Assembly: GCF_036898095.1 (NCBI RefSeq) | Contig: NC_090728.1 | Coordinates: 84,876,219-84,940,218 of the forward strand | Reading direction: 5' to 3' | Source: Palaemon carinicauda | Lineage: Eukaryota; Arthropoda; Malacostraca; Decapoda; Palaemonidae | Length of the DNA stretch: 64,000 nt | Part shown: in pieces, positions 21,066 through 32,140 of the stretch | Numbering within the stretch: the first letter of the stretch is position 1 | Layout: every line of letters starts with the position of its first letter | The notes under the pieces: model-generated | What the model saw: only the letters and a program-made list of their open reading frames with translations | Databases searched by the model: none | What the model was told of the DNA's origin: nothing | Translations under genes and position numbers: made by a program

Positions 21066-22445
21066 TTAAACAGCAGGTTTCATAACACTACCTGCGGCTA
21101 CCACGAAATGCTTAACTTCGTGCACTTGTTTTGCGTAGTGCTTGAAGAAAACGCGCGATGATTTCCAGCCTGTGAAGCTCTTGAGGCTTTCGAAATCCAT
21201 ACTCTGGAAGAAGTTCAGAGAAGACGTGACTTTTCTAGGATCATGACCTGCGGGTGTTCTGTCAGGATCCGCTCTGCGAATGAAGTAGGTGATTTTCGCT
21301 CTTAGATGTTTCAGTGACAGGTCGCTACCCGATGTTTCTCCTTTGAAGAGTTGTCCTCCACCGAAGTCTGAAGTTCTTCGAAGATAGACCTTGAGACTCT
21401 CCACTGGGCATAGAGAGACATCTTCCTTCAGGGGGCAGATTCTCCAAGGGCCCCATCTCTTGGTGGGTAGTTCATTCTTAGCGAGAAACGTCGGATCAGG
21501 GAAGAGGGTAAGCTCTCCTGTATCTGCGAACAGGATATGACCCTCTTCTCTTGATAATGCCACTATTTCACTGACTCGGGCTCCTGAGGCGAGAGCAAAA
21601 AGGAAGATAACTTTTTGAGTCAAGTCTTTCAGAGGGCACGAATCGTTGTCCAGGTTAGAGGCAAAATGGAGCACCTTGTCCAGGGACCAGGAGATAGGTT
21701 TTGGTGGAGGTGCTGGGTGTAGTCTAGCACATGCCTTTGGCAGTTTATTGAAGATATCGCTGGACAAATCAATCTGGAAGGCATACAGGAGTGGTCTAGT
21801 CAAAGCCGATTTGCAGGTGAAAATCGTGTTGGCCGCTAAGCCTTGTCCATGAAGGTGAATGAAGGACATACAAAATTCAATGGTGATTTCCGCAGGATTT
21901 TTTGCCTTGACGAAAGAGACCCACTTTCTCCAGGACCATTCGTATTGCCGTCTTGTAGATTCAGTCTTGTATTCCTCGAGGAAGTCTAAGCTTTTCTTCG
22001 AGATTCCAAACCTTTTCTTTGCGGCTAAGGAGAGAAAATCATGAGATGAAGGTCCCTGACTTTCAGCGATGAAGCGAAGACAGTCGACTTCTGTACTTGT
22101 TGCGAGAGAACTGGGCCTGGTAGGGGGATCAGCGTGGGCTGCAGCTCCAGGACCAGAGGGTACAAATTGCTCCGGGGCCACTTGGGAGCCACTAGGACCG
22201 CTGTCCCTTTGAAGGTTCTCAGTTTGGAGACGACTTTCAGCAGAAGGTTGGGGGGAGGGAACAGGTATATCCTGGACCATCTGTTCCAATCCAGTGACAT
22301 AGCATCCACTGCTTCTGCCTTGGGGTCCTCGTACGGGGCCACATATCGAGGAAGTTGATTGTTGTCGCTCGTCACGAAGAGATCGATCTGGAGTTCCGGG
22401 ACTTGGTGAGAGATGAAGGACAATGACCTTGCGTCTAGAGACCAT
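21066..22445 (-). CDS. Tyrosine recombinase of element 3, intact frame
   Basis: A 459-residue open frame from ATG 22445 to TAA 21066; the reading frame is also open upstream because it overlaps RT. The start is placed at the Met that matches the ATG of elements 1 and 2. Catalytic residues are all present: Arg in ASGARVSEIVAL, the H-x-x-R box in AGHDPRKVTSS, Trp in FTGWKSSR and the Tyr nucleophile in FFKHYAKQV. One residue is missing from the FFIHLHGQG motif of its relatives (FIHLHGQG here). This is the only recombinase in the window without a stop codon. It would insert the circular DIRS intermediate into chromosomal DNA. Confidence 0.9.
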   Translation of the reverse strand: MVSRRKVIVLHLSPSPGTPDRSLRDERQQSTSSICGPVRGPQGRSSGCYVTGLEQMVQDIPVPSPQPSAESRLQTENLQRDSGPSGSQVAPEQFVPSGPGAAAHADPPTRPSSLATSTEVDCLRFIAESQGPSSHDFLSLAAKKRFGISKKSLDFLEEYKTESTRRQYEWSWRKWVSFVKAKNPAEITIEFCMSFIHLHGQGLAANTIFTCKSALTRPLLYAFQIDLSSDIFNKLPKACARLHPAPPPKPISWSLDKVLHFASNLDNDSCPLKDLTQKVIFLFALASGARVSEIVALSREEGHILFADTGELTLFPDPTFLAKNELPTKRWGPWRICPLKEDVSLCPVESLKVYLRRTSDFGGGQLFKGETSGSDLSLKHLRAKITYFIRRADPDRTPAGHDPRKVTSSLNFFQSMDFESLKSFTGWKSSRVFFKHYAKQVHEVKHFVVAAGSVMKPAV

Positions 22446-22841
22446 TCCGACTCTATTGGACTTGTCCTTGATAGAGCGTCTGCCGTCACGTTGCGAAATC
22501 CTTGTAGGTGAACTGCAGACAGGTGCCATTTCTTCTTTTCTGCCAAACGAAAGATCGGAAGAAGTACCTGATTTATCTGGGGCGATCTCGAACCCTGACG
22601 ATTTAGACATCTGACTACCACCGAGTTGTCCAGAGTCAGACGAATGTGGTTCGAGGGAGGCGGGGAGAGTTTCTTCAGGGTGAGAAGAATCACCATGGCC
22701 TTCAAGATGTTGATGTGAAACGTCTTGAATAGGGGAGACCATGTTCCTTGAACCTGTCGTTGGTGGGAGTGACCTCCCAAACCCTCCAGTGAAGCATCCG
22801 TGTGGATGTTGATCGATGGAGGCGGGTGTTGAAGAGGAATG
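22025..22841 (-). pseudogene. RNase H end and MT-like part of element 3 RT frame
   Basis: This is the 3' portion of the RT polyprotein, separated from its 5' portion by the non-LTR insertion. It reads from just after HTDAS through NILKAM (Glu of the RNase H set replaced by Lys), TLDNSVVVRCL and ADALSR to the methyltransferase-like LQIDLFVTSDN and IYLFPPPNLL. The frame is open to 22025. The break at 22831-22841 is the target duplication of the insertion. On rejoining, the coding sequence continues at 28990. Confidence 0.85.
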
Positions 22842-22995
22842 AATGAATGAATGATTTAAAGTTTTCAGGCATCCTGACATCTAAGGTCATTGACGCCGGT
22901 AACATTTAATTTATGTATACAAAAATAAAAAATGAAACAAAATAAAAAATTAAAGAGTATTAATTAAAATCATAAAAAATTGAATGTCATAAAAG
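22842..22995 (-). other. 3' untranslated region and CATT tail of the non-LTR element
   Basis: About 150 bp of AT-rich sequence after the ORF2 stop. On the minus strand it ends with roughly four CATT units, then the target duplication. The tetranucleotide tail marks the point where target-primed reverse transcription began. Confidence 0.8.
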
Positions 22996-25900
22996 TTAAA
23001 TATTTTTCAGAAGACCTGCCACTGAAATAAATCTAAAAATGCCACTTGCATGGTAGGACACATCATTTCCAAGAATCTTGGCAAGGATGAACCTGCCACC
23101 CTCACCTCGAGCCTCAAACAAATATCTATTCCTTAAGTTGTTATAATTGGGGCATTCGGTCAACAAATGCCTTACTGTTAGAGGTACCAAACAGTTGTCA
23201 CAATACGGTTGGTGTTGGCCCTTCAGCAGAAACTCATGTGTCAACCGAGTGTGACCAATACGGAGACGACAAAGAGAAGTCTCCCATTTTCGGGGCATCA
23301 TATTATACCTCCAAGGAGATATGTCATTTGTTACTTCCCTCATTTTATTGCCATCTTGACTATCCCATTGCTGTTGCCATTTAATGCAAACCAATTTCTT
23401 GATGTCAGGTAAGAAATCATTACAGGGAATGGGATACCTTCTTGGCAGCAACTCGGATGCAGCCTCCTTAGCCAGTGAATCTGCCTTCTCATTCCCAGAC
23501 ACACCTACATGTGCTGGAACCCAACAAAATTGAACTGTTATACCTCTCCGTCCAATAAGGAAAAGCCATTCTAAAATCTTTAAAACTAGAGGGTTATTAG
23601 AATTAAAAACTTCCATAGCTTGAAGGACACTCCTTGCATCACTAAAAATTGTAAAATTACCCTCCTTCTCCAACGCTATTTTCTCAATAGCGGTTAATAT
23701 GCCATACAGTTCGGCAGTAAATATGGAAGCGGTCAGAGGAAGTGCACCTCTACAATTAAAACCATTACTATGTACTCCAAATCCAACGCCAGCATCAGAT
23801 TTGGAGCCATCAGTATAGATAAAAGTTGATCCTCTACGTTCTTTAACATGTTCATTAAAAAGAGACCTGGCTTCTAGGTCTGACATATTCTTCTTATCTC
23901 CAATAAAATATTTACAAAAAGATATCTCTGGTAACTTCCATGGAGGCGTTGATGATACCTTGAATGGAAGTACCTTATTTCTAATTATATCCAGACTATT
24001 TAATAATCGTTTCACCCGAAAGCCATAAGGTTGAGGAGATTTTGGGTGCAACTCAAAGTATGATGCGTGTCTTACAAGGCTTGCAGTCTGAAAGGCTAGA
24101 GAGCTAGGGAGTCTTTGCAATCTAAACCAATACCGAAGAATGGAAGACATTCGGTAAAGGTCTAGAGGTAACTCTCCAGCATCAACAAGGAGACTTGGGA
24201 TAGGCGAGGTTTTAAAAGCTCCAGTAGATAATCTAATACCTGCATGATGTATCGAGTCTAATATTTTTAACCGGCTTGGGGTGGCTGAGGAATATACCTC
24301 ACAACCATAACTAATTTTGGAAAAAATCAAGGCCTTGTATAATTTTAAAATACTATTGCGGTCTGCCCCCCATGATGTATGGGCCAATACTTTTAAGATA
24401 TTCAGAGCTTCAACACATTTAGCTTTTAGCGCTTTTAGGTGAGAAACCCATGTAAGTCTACAGTCAAATATCAAACCTAAAAATTTGGTTTCCGATACAC
24501 ATGGTATCCGTTGACCTTTAATGTATATATCCGGGTCTGGATGTACTCCCCGGATACGACAAAAATGGACAATGGTAGTTTTACTTGTCGAGAACTTAAA
24601 TCCATTCATGTCAGCCCACTGGATAATTTCATCAATAGAGAGTTGGATTTTTCTCTCAACCATTGCCATTCTAGTGCCAGCAAATGATATTGAGAGATCA
24701 TCCACAAATAATGTTGAGAGAACATCCTGGGGAATGGCTGAGGATATCCCATTAATTGCTAGTGCAAAAAGGGTTACATTCAGCACACTACCCTGAGGAA
24801 CTCCTTTTTCCTGGCACTTACTCTCTGATAGAGTTTCCCCCACTCTCACTTGAAAAACTCTACATGAAAGAAATGCCTGAATAAATAGTGGCAGCTCTCC
24901 TCTCAATCCCAATTCATGAATGGTTTTAAGAATACCATATCTCCATGTGGTATCATATGCCTTTTCAAGGTCAAAAAATACTGTAACATGGTGCTGTTTG
25001 GAAGCAAAGGCTTCACAAATAGAAGACTCAAGTCGTATCAACACATCAGTCGTTGAGTGCATTTTTCGGAATCCACATTGAATCGGTGATAAAATACCTT
25101 TTTTTTCAAGGTACCATATCAGCCTTGCATTGACCATCTTCTCCATGATTTTACATAAACAAGATGTCAATGCAATAGGACGATAGTTTGCTGCTAAAAA
25201 CTTGTCTTTACCGGGTTTTAAAAAAGCTAAAATAATGGCTAGTTCCCAAACACTTGGGTAACTATGATCATGCCATATTCTATTAATAATACTTAAAATA
25301 AATAGCTTTGTATTAAAATGTACATGTTTAATCATTGCATATGGAATTCCATCGGGTCCAGGGGCTGTATCATTGCAATGAGCAAGTGCGGAATCAAATT
25401 CTCTTTCAGTGAAAGGAGAATTATACGACTCTTCCCTTCTTGTTGCAAAATTTAAAATTTTCTTTTCTTCAGTGCTCCTATACTGGTGACCAGGGGCTCC
25501 TTCACACTTGCTAGATACATTTGAAAAATGATTAGCCAGGGCATTGCTAACTTCATTTGCTTCAGTTACATACTGGCCATTCACCCTCAACACTGGTGGT
25601 GGGTTGGGGGTGAATTTGCCAGCTATCTTTTTTACTTTCCTCCACACAGAAGATGGTGGTGTTCTACTGTTAATGGAGGAAACAAAAGACATCCATGACT
25701 GGCGCCTTGCTTCTTTCATGGCACGACGGAACTGTGCTCTACATTTCTTGTACATAATTAAATTCTCATCAGTTCTGCGTCTACGCAATCGTGTTAGAGA
25801 TCTTCTTGTGGCTCTGTGGAGTGCAGTTAGTTCTGAAGACCACCACGGGACTGGTCGTCGTTTGAATAACCCTGTTGTTTTTGGAATTGAATTGACTCCT

Positions 25901-26705
25901 GCTGTATGAAGAGTTCCATTCAGTAGGTCTATGGCATCATCAACACTTTCAAACTGTTCTGCTCTCCCTTCGATTTCACTTAGCTCACAAAATTTAACCC
26001 AGTCTGCCTTGTCTAGATTCCAACGTGGCAATCTTTGCAAAGGCGGATCCTTGTTGGTGTTTATAATGATTGGTGCATGATCACTAGTATGCCAATCGTC
26101 TAATGTCCTCCAATCAAAATCAAGAAGGCAGTTAGAGCTTGCAATTGAAAGGTCAATGCATGACAAAGTACCTGTCTGAACATGGAAGTGTGTGGGCTCT
26201 CCTGTATTAAGGAGTCCCACATCCTCATTCTCCACAATTGATGAGATAATATTGCCCCTTGTGTTGGCCAAAACATCACCCCATAAAGGATGTCTACCAT
26301 TCATATCTCCCAGTAAGAGAAAAGGTTGAGGGAGTTGTTGAATGACCTCTGCTAAATCATCATATAAAATATCATCATTTGGAGGTAAGTACAGAGAGCA
26401 TATTGTATATTTTCTCCCTATATCAATTTGTACAACAACTGCCTGCAGGGTTGTACGTATAGATATAGGTATTTGGGGAACATCTCGACGAATGTACATG
26501 AGACTTCCGCCATGGCTCCCTACTCCGTGATCATAAGGTGTCCTATAACTATATATTCGCGAGGACAAGGGGTATTAGCATCAAGTTTGCTCTCCTGGAG
26601 ACATACAATTATGGGGGAATGCTCGTGAATTAAGAGCTTAAGTTCTTCATATTTGGCCCTCAAACCCTGACAATTCCATTGCAAAATGGATGAAAAAACT
26701 ATGTA
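22996..26705 (-). pseudogene. ORF2 of the non-LTR element: EN, RT, RNase H, zinc motif
   Basis: The main frame (22996-26568, 1190 codons) holds an APE-type endonuclease (LLLGDMNGRHPLWG near 85-97, TSDHAPI at 161-167), RT (NYRPIALTS at 461-469, FFDLEKAYD at 531-539, PQGSVL at 591-596, catalytic FVDD at 621-624), RNase H (YTDGSKSD at 918-925, AELYGI, SDARSV, VPAHVGVSGNEKAD) and a terminal C-x2-C-H-C motif (CDNCLVPLTVRHLLTEC). The endonuclease N-terminus (LQWNCQGLRAKYEEL, then VCLQESK) is in a different frame at about 26550-26690. A single-base loss near 26545-26560 therefore breaks the gene. The upstream part is in frame with ORF1 directly after its TAA, and no ATG was found there. Confidence 0.9.
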
Positions 26706-28337
26706 TTATTTTCTGGAAGACATCTTTGATGAGGTCTTCCCATTGACAGTTTTTGATTTGACAATATTTTCTGTAGGCTTCTTAAGTTTGGGTCTTGATA
26801 AATTAGGTTTTATATTAGCCTTCTCAGTGTTGTTGTTACCTATTTCTTGTGGGGGATGGTGGACCTCCACTTGAATTTTTGATTGATTCAAGAAGTTTTC
26901 CTGTTGATCTGAAATATCAACAGGCAAAACATCATATCTATTTGATGACATAACTTTTGTGTTTTTAATGGATGGGGGTGAGAGAGATGGAGGTCTCTCT
27001 CTTTCCCTATTGACAGGTGGTGATTTATTAGGTTTTGATGCTTTCCCCACTACAGGCGCACCTGATAATTCTGTTTCATGTGGAACCTCCATCAAATCAG
27101 GCAAAGATATGGCCTGAGAGAGGTTAGAATTATCCTTTGTAGTGGGGGACAAAGGTTTACTAGAGGTGAGAAAGGTCTTACGTGATATTCTTGCCTTATC
27201 CTCTAGAATTCTATCAGAAGATGGCAAATTTCTTTTCTGGGGAATAGAGGCAGTATTAGGTGGGCTGGATGTCTCCTGCCTCATTTTTTCTCCGGATTTC
27301 AATACTTTTGCATAACTTGCTGATTTACTCAATAGTCTCTTGGCATGCCCCACACTTATGTGTTCAATACTGGATTTATTGAGAGCAGCCTCTTCTAATT
27401 TATATTGCTGGCAGTTCCTATCCGTAGATTTGTGATTCAAATTGCAGTTTATACAATTGGCCTCTAGTGTACAGTCTCCATGGTAAACATTAGAGCATGT
27501 ACTACACATTTTATCATTCTTACATACTTTAGATGGATGCCCATATCTATAGCAATTAAAACATTGCAGCGGCTTCTGCTTAAAAGTTCGCACTTTAATT
27601 CGTTCATTCTCTATGTAAATGTGGAAAGGCACATCAGCATCCTGGAAAGTCAGGATAATCATTGACGTTCCAGGGACTTTATGCACTTTCCACACAGTTA
27701 AAGGACACATGGCCAATATCTCCTCTTCTGTGAATTCATATAAGTCTCTATTAAAAACTACTCCCCTTCCATAACTGAAGTTTAGATGGGGTTTCACATC
27801 CAGCTTTATGTCTTCGTTATCTGTATTTAAATTGGAAAGTATAACCGATTGAGTTTCTGATTTGGCACTTATTAGGAAACTGTTCTTTCCAAACCGAGAT
27901 ATATCTCCTGGTGCGATAGTACCTACTTTCTTTTGAAGAAATTTACATATTTTGAAATAATTTCCAGTACTCCCTTTTGATTGAGCAATAAGCCACTTTG
28001 GTGGTTTTGGCTTTCTCTGGGAAGGTACAACTACCTCTATACTTTTATCAATCCAATCTGCAGGCCTATATACATCCAGATTCTTGGGTACCCGATCGCA
28101 AAGAGCACCCTTGAAATTCAAATTACTGATTTTAATATTTATGATATCATTGATAGCTTTGAATGCTTCATCATGGTTATCAAATGATATCCATGAATCC
28201 CATTTGTCACCTTCAAGCCTCATCCTAATTTCCCTGATGTGACCATAACATTGAAATAATCTATATAGAACATCGTAATTGGTTTCAATGGGGATCTGAG
28301 TGATGTGAAGGATTCGCAAATTCTCCATGTCACCCAA
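26706..28337 (-). CDS. ORF1 (RRM and zinc-knuckle RNA-binding protein) of the non-LTR element
   Basis: Open frame of 543 codons. Residues about 5-80 look like an RRM (LRILHITQIP, then IREIRMRLEGDKWDSWISF). Three Cys/His knuckles lie at about 259-309: CFNCYRYGHPSKVC (a canonical CCHC), CSTCSNVYHGDC and CINCNLNHKSTDRNC. The C-terminal 230 residues are basic, Ser/Pro-rich and probably disordered. ORF1 proteins of this type coat the element RNA. The frame is also open from 28535 without an ATG, and the upstream residues look protein-like (ITRLASTPKTNPSVDD). The true start may therefore be a lost ATG; the first in-frame ATG is at 28328. Confidence 0.88.
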   Translation of the reverse strand: MGDMENLRILHITQIPIETNYDVLYRLFQCYGHIREIRMRLEGDKWDSWISFDNHDEAFKAINDIINIKISNLNFKGALCDRVPKNLDVYRPADWIDKSIEVVVPSQRKPKPPKWLIAQSKGSTGNYFKICKFLQKKVGTIAPGDISRFGKNSFLISAKSETQSVILSNLNTDNEDIKLDVKPHLNFSYGRGVVFNRDLYEFTEEEILAMCPLTVWKVHKVPGTSMIILTFQDADVPFHIYIENERIKVRTFKQKPLQCFNCYRYGHPSKVCKNDKMCSTCSNVYHGDCTLEANCINCNLNHKSTDRNCQQYKLEEAALNKSSIEHISVGHAKRLLSKSASYAKVLKSGEKMRQETSSPPNTASIPQKRNLPSSDRILEDKARISRKTFLTSSKPLSPTTKDNSNLSQAISLPDLMEVPHETELSGAPVVGKASKPNKSPPVNRERERPPSLSPPSIKNTKVMSSNRYDVLPVDISDQQENFLNQSKIQVEVHHPPQEIGNNNTEKANIKPNLSRPKLKKPTENIVKSKTVNGKTSSKMSSRK

Positions 28338-28989
28338 ATTTCTTTGTTTTTGAACATAAGTAGCATGGTCCTTTAGAGTTTCCGGGTCGTCAACAGAGGG
28401 GTTAGTTTTAGGAGTAGAAGCAAGCCGGGTTATCCACCTCTTATCGGAGGATGACAGTCCTCCTATCCCATGTGGCCCAACACGAGAAGAGGCTTCAGCG
28501 GGGACCAGTCCTCTATTAGAGAGGGGCTGCCTCTCTTAAGGTGGGCGTACACTGGTCAGTGGGGGTAGTTAGCCCCTCCCACCGTCGACTCCAATGCCTG
28601 GCGTCACCCATTACCCGCAAATATGGGTGACTTAAGACCGGATCACTGGAGCCCGACTCTTAACAGACTTGGTCTGCACCCAATAGGGTCTGCCAGAGGG
28701 TGATGGCGTCTAAATTGGCACAGGTTGAGATGGGATGCAGTCCATCCCACACTCTGCCAAATACAAAGCAGCATCCAAAGTAAAATCGAACATGCCAAAG
28801 TCGTCAACAATATCGAGCCCAAAAGGAAGAGATGGGAGAAAAAAAGAAATAATCAAAAGTAAAAGAGAAAGTGCTGACTGATTTAGTTGAATCGACAGCT
28901 GGGCACCGAGGTCCAATGGGAAGTAGTTCCCACTGTTCATTAGAGCCCAGCTGCTAATCCCTAAGCCCCCCATCCTCATCAAGGCTTCA
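28338..28989 (-). other. 5' region of the non-LTR element
   Basis: About 650 bp from the 5' terminus (28989, next to the target duplication) to ORF1. The final 200 bp are open in the ORF1 frame after a TAA at 28538-28536. The rest shows no coding frame. Intact I-type elements carry an internal promoter here, but no core motif was identified. Confidence 0.65.
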
Positions 28990-30167
28990 GAAGAGGAATG
29001 GACCTTTTCAGGGCCTTTGCTTCTGACCACGGCTTGAAGAGTAAACGAAGTCTGTTTGGAAGCCGTCTCTTGAGGTCTCTTCGAGCAATGGATGCGAAAC
29101 ATCTCCAGACTCCCGCGGCATCCTTTAGCTGTGCACGAAGCACTGGGTTTGTCAAAGAGGCAAACTGTAGAGAGCCGAGAACTTGTTCCTGCTGTCGTCT
29201 TGAGATCCGTTTGGATTTTAGAAGCCTTCTGACAGACCCTGCTATTTCCTTCCTTTTCTTCTGTGGGATGGAAAGGCAGTGTGACTGAAGATCCCAATGG
29301 ATTCCCAACCATTGGAACTTCTGAGCTGGAGAGAGGCGTGATTTCTCGGTGTTTATCTTGAAGCCCACATGCTCTAGGAACTGGGTGACTTTGTTGCAGG
29401 CTCTTACACAATCTTCGGGCGATGTCGCCCAGACTAACCAGTCGTCTAGGAAGGCCATCACTTGGACGCCCTGAAGACGGAGCTGTTGGACGATTGCGTC
29501 TGCCAGCTTGGTGAAGATCCGTGGAGCCACGTTGAGCCCGAAGGGCATGGCCCTGAAGGAGTAACTTTTCCTTTGGAGTCAAAATCCTAGGTAGGAGGAA
29601 GCGTAATGATTCATTGGAATGTGCCAGTAGGCATCCGCCAGGTCTATGGAGACCGTGTAGGCCCTTTGAGGCAGAAGGGTCCTTATTTGTTGCAGAGTCA
29701 GCATCTTGAATTTGTTGTTCGCAATGAACTTGTTGAGAGGGGATAAGTCTAGAATGACTGAGTTTGTCGGAGTCTTTCTTGGGAACACAAAATAGTCTCC
29801 CTTGGAACCTGGTTGACTTTACCCTCCTGATCACCTTCTTGTTCAAGAGTTCCAGGACATATTCTTCCAGGAGGGGGGTTGACTGTTGGAAGAATTGCTG
29901 GAAGGCTGGGGGAGGTTGAGTCCAGCTCCAGCCCAGTCCCTTCTTGACGATGCTGTGTGCCCAGGGATCGAAAGTCCAACGATCCTGGAATTGGCGGAGT
30001 CTTCCTCCCACCGGAAGCACATCATTGCTTCTGGTGTCCCGAGGGTTTGCCCCCTCGGCCACTAGCTCACCTTCCTCCTCTGCCTCTGGAGGGACGGCGA
30101 GAAGAATCTCTGCCGGAGCCTCTGTCTGAGCCCCTACCTCTGGGACGAAAGGTAGTCGAGTGTTGCT
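28990..30167 (-). pseudogene. RT 5' part of element 3, frameshifted and interrupted
   Basis: This is the N-terminal part of the RT polyprotein, matching element 2 from RLPFVPEV to the insertion point. The catalytic region is kept (SIDLADAY, MPFGLNVAPRIF, and FLDDW in place of YLDDW). Breaks visible by comparison with element 2 are a 2-bp deletion near 29757 within the VILDLSPLN region, and a CGA-to-TGA nonsense after SSYLGF near 29579. The non-LTR insertion at 28989 then separates it from RNase H. It overlaps the gag end at about 30067-30167. Confidence 0.87.
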
Positions 30168-31971
30168 CGTATGCAGGGGTGAAGACCGGCGACTGCGACA
30201 CCACCGGTTGGGGGACCAACTGAAAGGTCTGTTGCGGCTGCATAGCCACTTGGGGAGTAGCGGGACCCGGAAACTGTCGTCTCTGTTGACGTTGCTGGGG
30301 TTTTGGCTTTGAAGTCTTCCTCTTAGGCTGAGGGCCATCATCCTGAGAGGACTTCCTCTTGCGGGACATGCCCCACTTATGGAGAAGGTTCCTATTCTCC
30401 GTGGCAGCTTTGTCCACAATCTCTTTCACCAAGGTAGATGGGAAGAGATACTTGCCCCAGATATTGGAGGAAATCAGCCTCCGGGGTTCGTGTTTCACTG
30501 TCGCGTTAGCAAACACGAATTCACGACAGGCTCTGCGAGCCCTAGTGAAGCTATATAGGTCCTTGGTTACAGTCGCCAAGTGCGACTTAGCTAGGACCGT
30601 ATAAAAGTCCGGGATTCTAGTATCCCCGGCCATGAGCTCAAGCTGTACCTAGTGGGACAGCGACGCGGCAAGTCTCTCCTTCGTATCCTGTTCCCTTCGA
30701 AGGAGGTGATCGTTCAGTCTTGGGAGGTCATCATTAAATTGACGACCGGCTACGTCAGGCTCTAGTTTCCCTACCGTGAAGGTCGACTGGATGTCTTTCC
30801 AGTGCCTATCATCGGGGGGAAGGGTAATGGAGAAGGGTCTGCACTCCTCCAGTGCAGGGCAAGGTTTCCCTTCCTCCACTGCCTTTATGACAGCTGTGAA
30901 GGCCTTTTCGATGAAGGGGAAGGTCGCAGAATTTGGTGCAACGAAGGTTGGATGCTTCTTACTAAGCGCCGGCATCTTGGAGTTAGTGAAACCCCCACTC
31001 TTCACCGCCTGAGCTAACATAGCTTGCGCCTTCGCGAGATCGAACACAATAACTTCCTTTGGTTCAGTCTCCTCCTTTGAGGCTGGTTCGGACCTGAGCC
31101 GGACGTAACAGTCCGGAAAAGCCTCGAAATTTGGGAAGAACTCCACTTCTTCCAGCAATATAGAGCCAACCCTTTCACTAATGTAAATTTTGCCAGTTGT
31201 AATTGGCATATGCTCGGCGTATCTCCATGGGTTAGCTTCCGAGCAGGTAAGGAGGTCCTTAACCGAAATCCTTTTTGGTTGCTTGAAGCTGACAAGAGTC
31301 GTCTGGAATTGTTCCTGAGATTCTCGTAGCTTCTTTTCCATGAGGGCTTCAAGCATCTTGAAGACCTCTTGAGTGGCCGGTGGATGAGGGTCCGGGGTGG
31401 CAGAAGTCGAAGGAACAGGTTCCTCGGACGGTGCAGGAGTTGCTGGGGGAGCAGGAGCGACCTCGGTCTCCGAATCAGGGTATTCCACCTGATCTTCCTC
31501 ATAGTCGACTTCCTCGCCCATGAGGTTTCTCGCCGTCCCTTCCGACACTTCCAACATACGTTCCACGTTGTCGGAATCAAGATGGCACTCACGCATGGAC
31601 TGAGCCATGACGACATCAGGTTCCACCACGATCTGGACGGTGGGGATCTGATCACGAGGGACCACTGAGTCTTTCGATGCTTTTGGGAAAAGCAAGGCCC
31701 TCAAGTCTTCGTTGGGAAGATATGGTCCAATGGCGTTCTTCTGGAAGCCACGCACCCATTTGCGTAGCTTCTCCCTAGCAATGTCCCTTGCCTCCGCAGA
31801 AGGAGGATCGTCAAACGCCTCGACAAGAAGACTTTTGCAGACACTACAATTCTGCGGGTCCCAATACTTCAAGTCGCCTTTCTTGGCGGCGCAGGGGGCG
31901 TGGGTCCGGCACGCCTTGTGCCCGTAGAAGTCCTGGCGCTTCACCCCGCAGAAGTTACTCTCACACTTCAT
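30067..31971 (-). pseudogene. gag of element 3, nonsense-disrupted
   Basis: Gag from ATG 31971 (the conserved ATG-AAG-TGT start). The N-terminal Cys/His cluster is intact (NFCGV, GHKACRTHAPC, NCSVC). The frame of 440 codons meets a TAG at 30649-30651, where element 2 reads Gln (MSLQVQLE). It then continues in the same frame through RACREFVF and PQPKRKT to an early TGA at 30067, where element 2 has Gly. The C-terminus is Arg/Gly-rich. The ATG lies 9 nt inside the exon after the candidate splice acceptor. Confidence 0.88.
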
Positions 31972-31980
31972 ATACTCCTC

Positions 31981-32140
31981 CTGTAAAAGAAAGAGATCAT
32001 GAGTACATGGTAGGCATAAGAATGACTTACATTACTCTAAAATTAAAGATAACTTAATCTAAAATTAAGAATAACTTAATTATAAAAACATTTTAATGCT
32101 TCAGATTAATGAGCGGGAAAGGAAATAGATAGACACATAC
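31981..32140 (-). other. Candidate spliceosomal intron upstream of element 3 gag
   Basis: Minus-strand donor CACAA/GTATGTGTC (GT at 32140-32139) and acceptor TTTCTTTTACAG/GAGGAG (AG at 31982-31981), 160 nt apart, matching the positions in elements 1 and 2. Confidence 0.62.

Larger units (their letters stand above)
22842..28989 (-). mobile_element. Full-length non-LTR retrotransposon (I/Nimb-like), 6148 bp
   Basis: A two-ORF LINE inserted in the minus orientation within the RT gene of element 3. It is flanked by an 11-bp target duplication, GAAGAGGAATG, at 22831-22841 and 28990-29000. The 3' end (window left) is a CATT tetranucleotide tail of about four units instead of poly(A). ORF1 carries an RRM-like fold and CCHC knuckles. 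ORF2 carries an APE-type endonuclease, RT and RNase H. RNase H after RT is typical of the I superclade (I, Nimb and relatives) and excludes most Jockey, CR1 and RTE elements. The exact clade needs a phylogeny. Confidence 0.93.
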
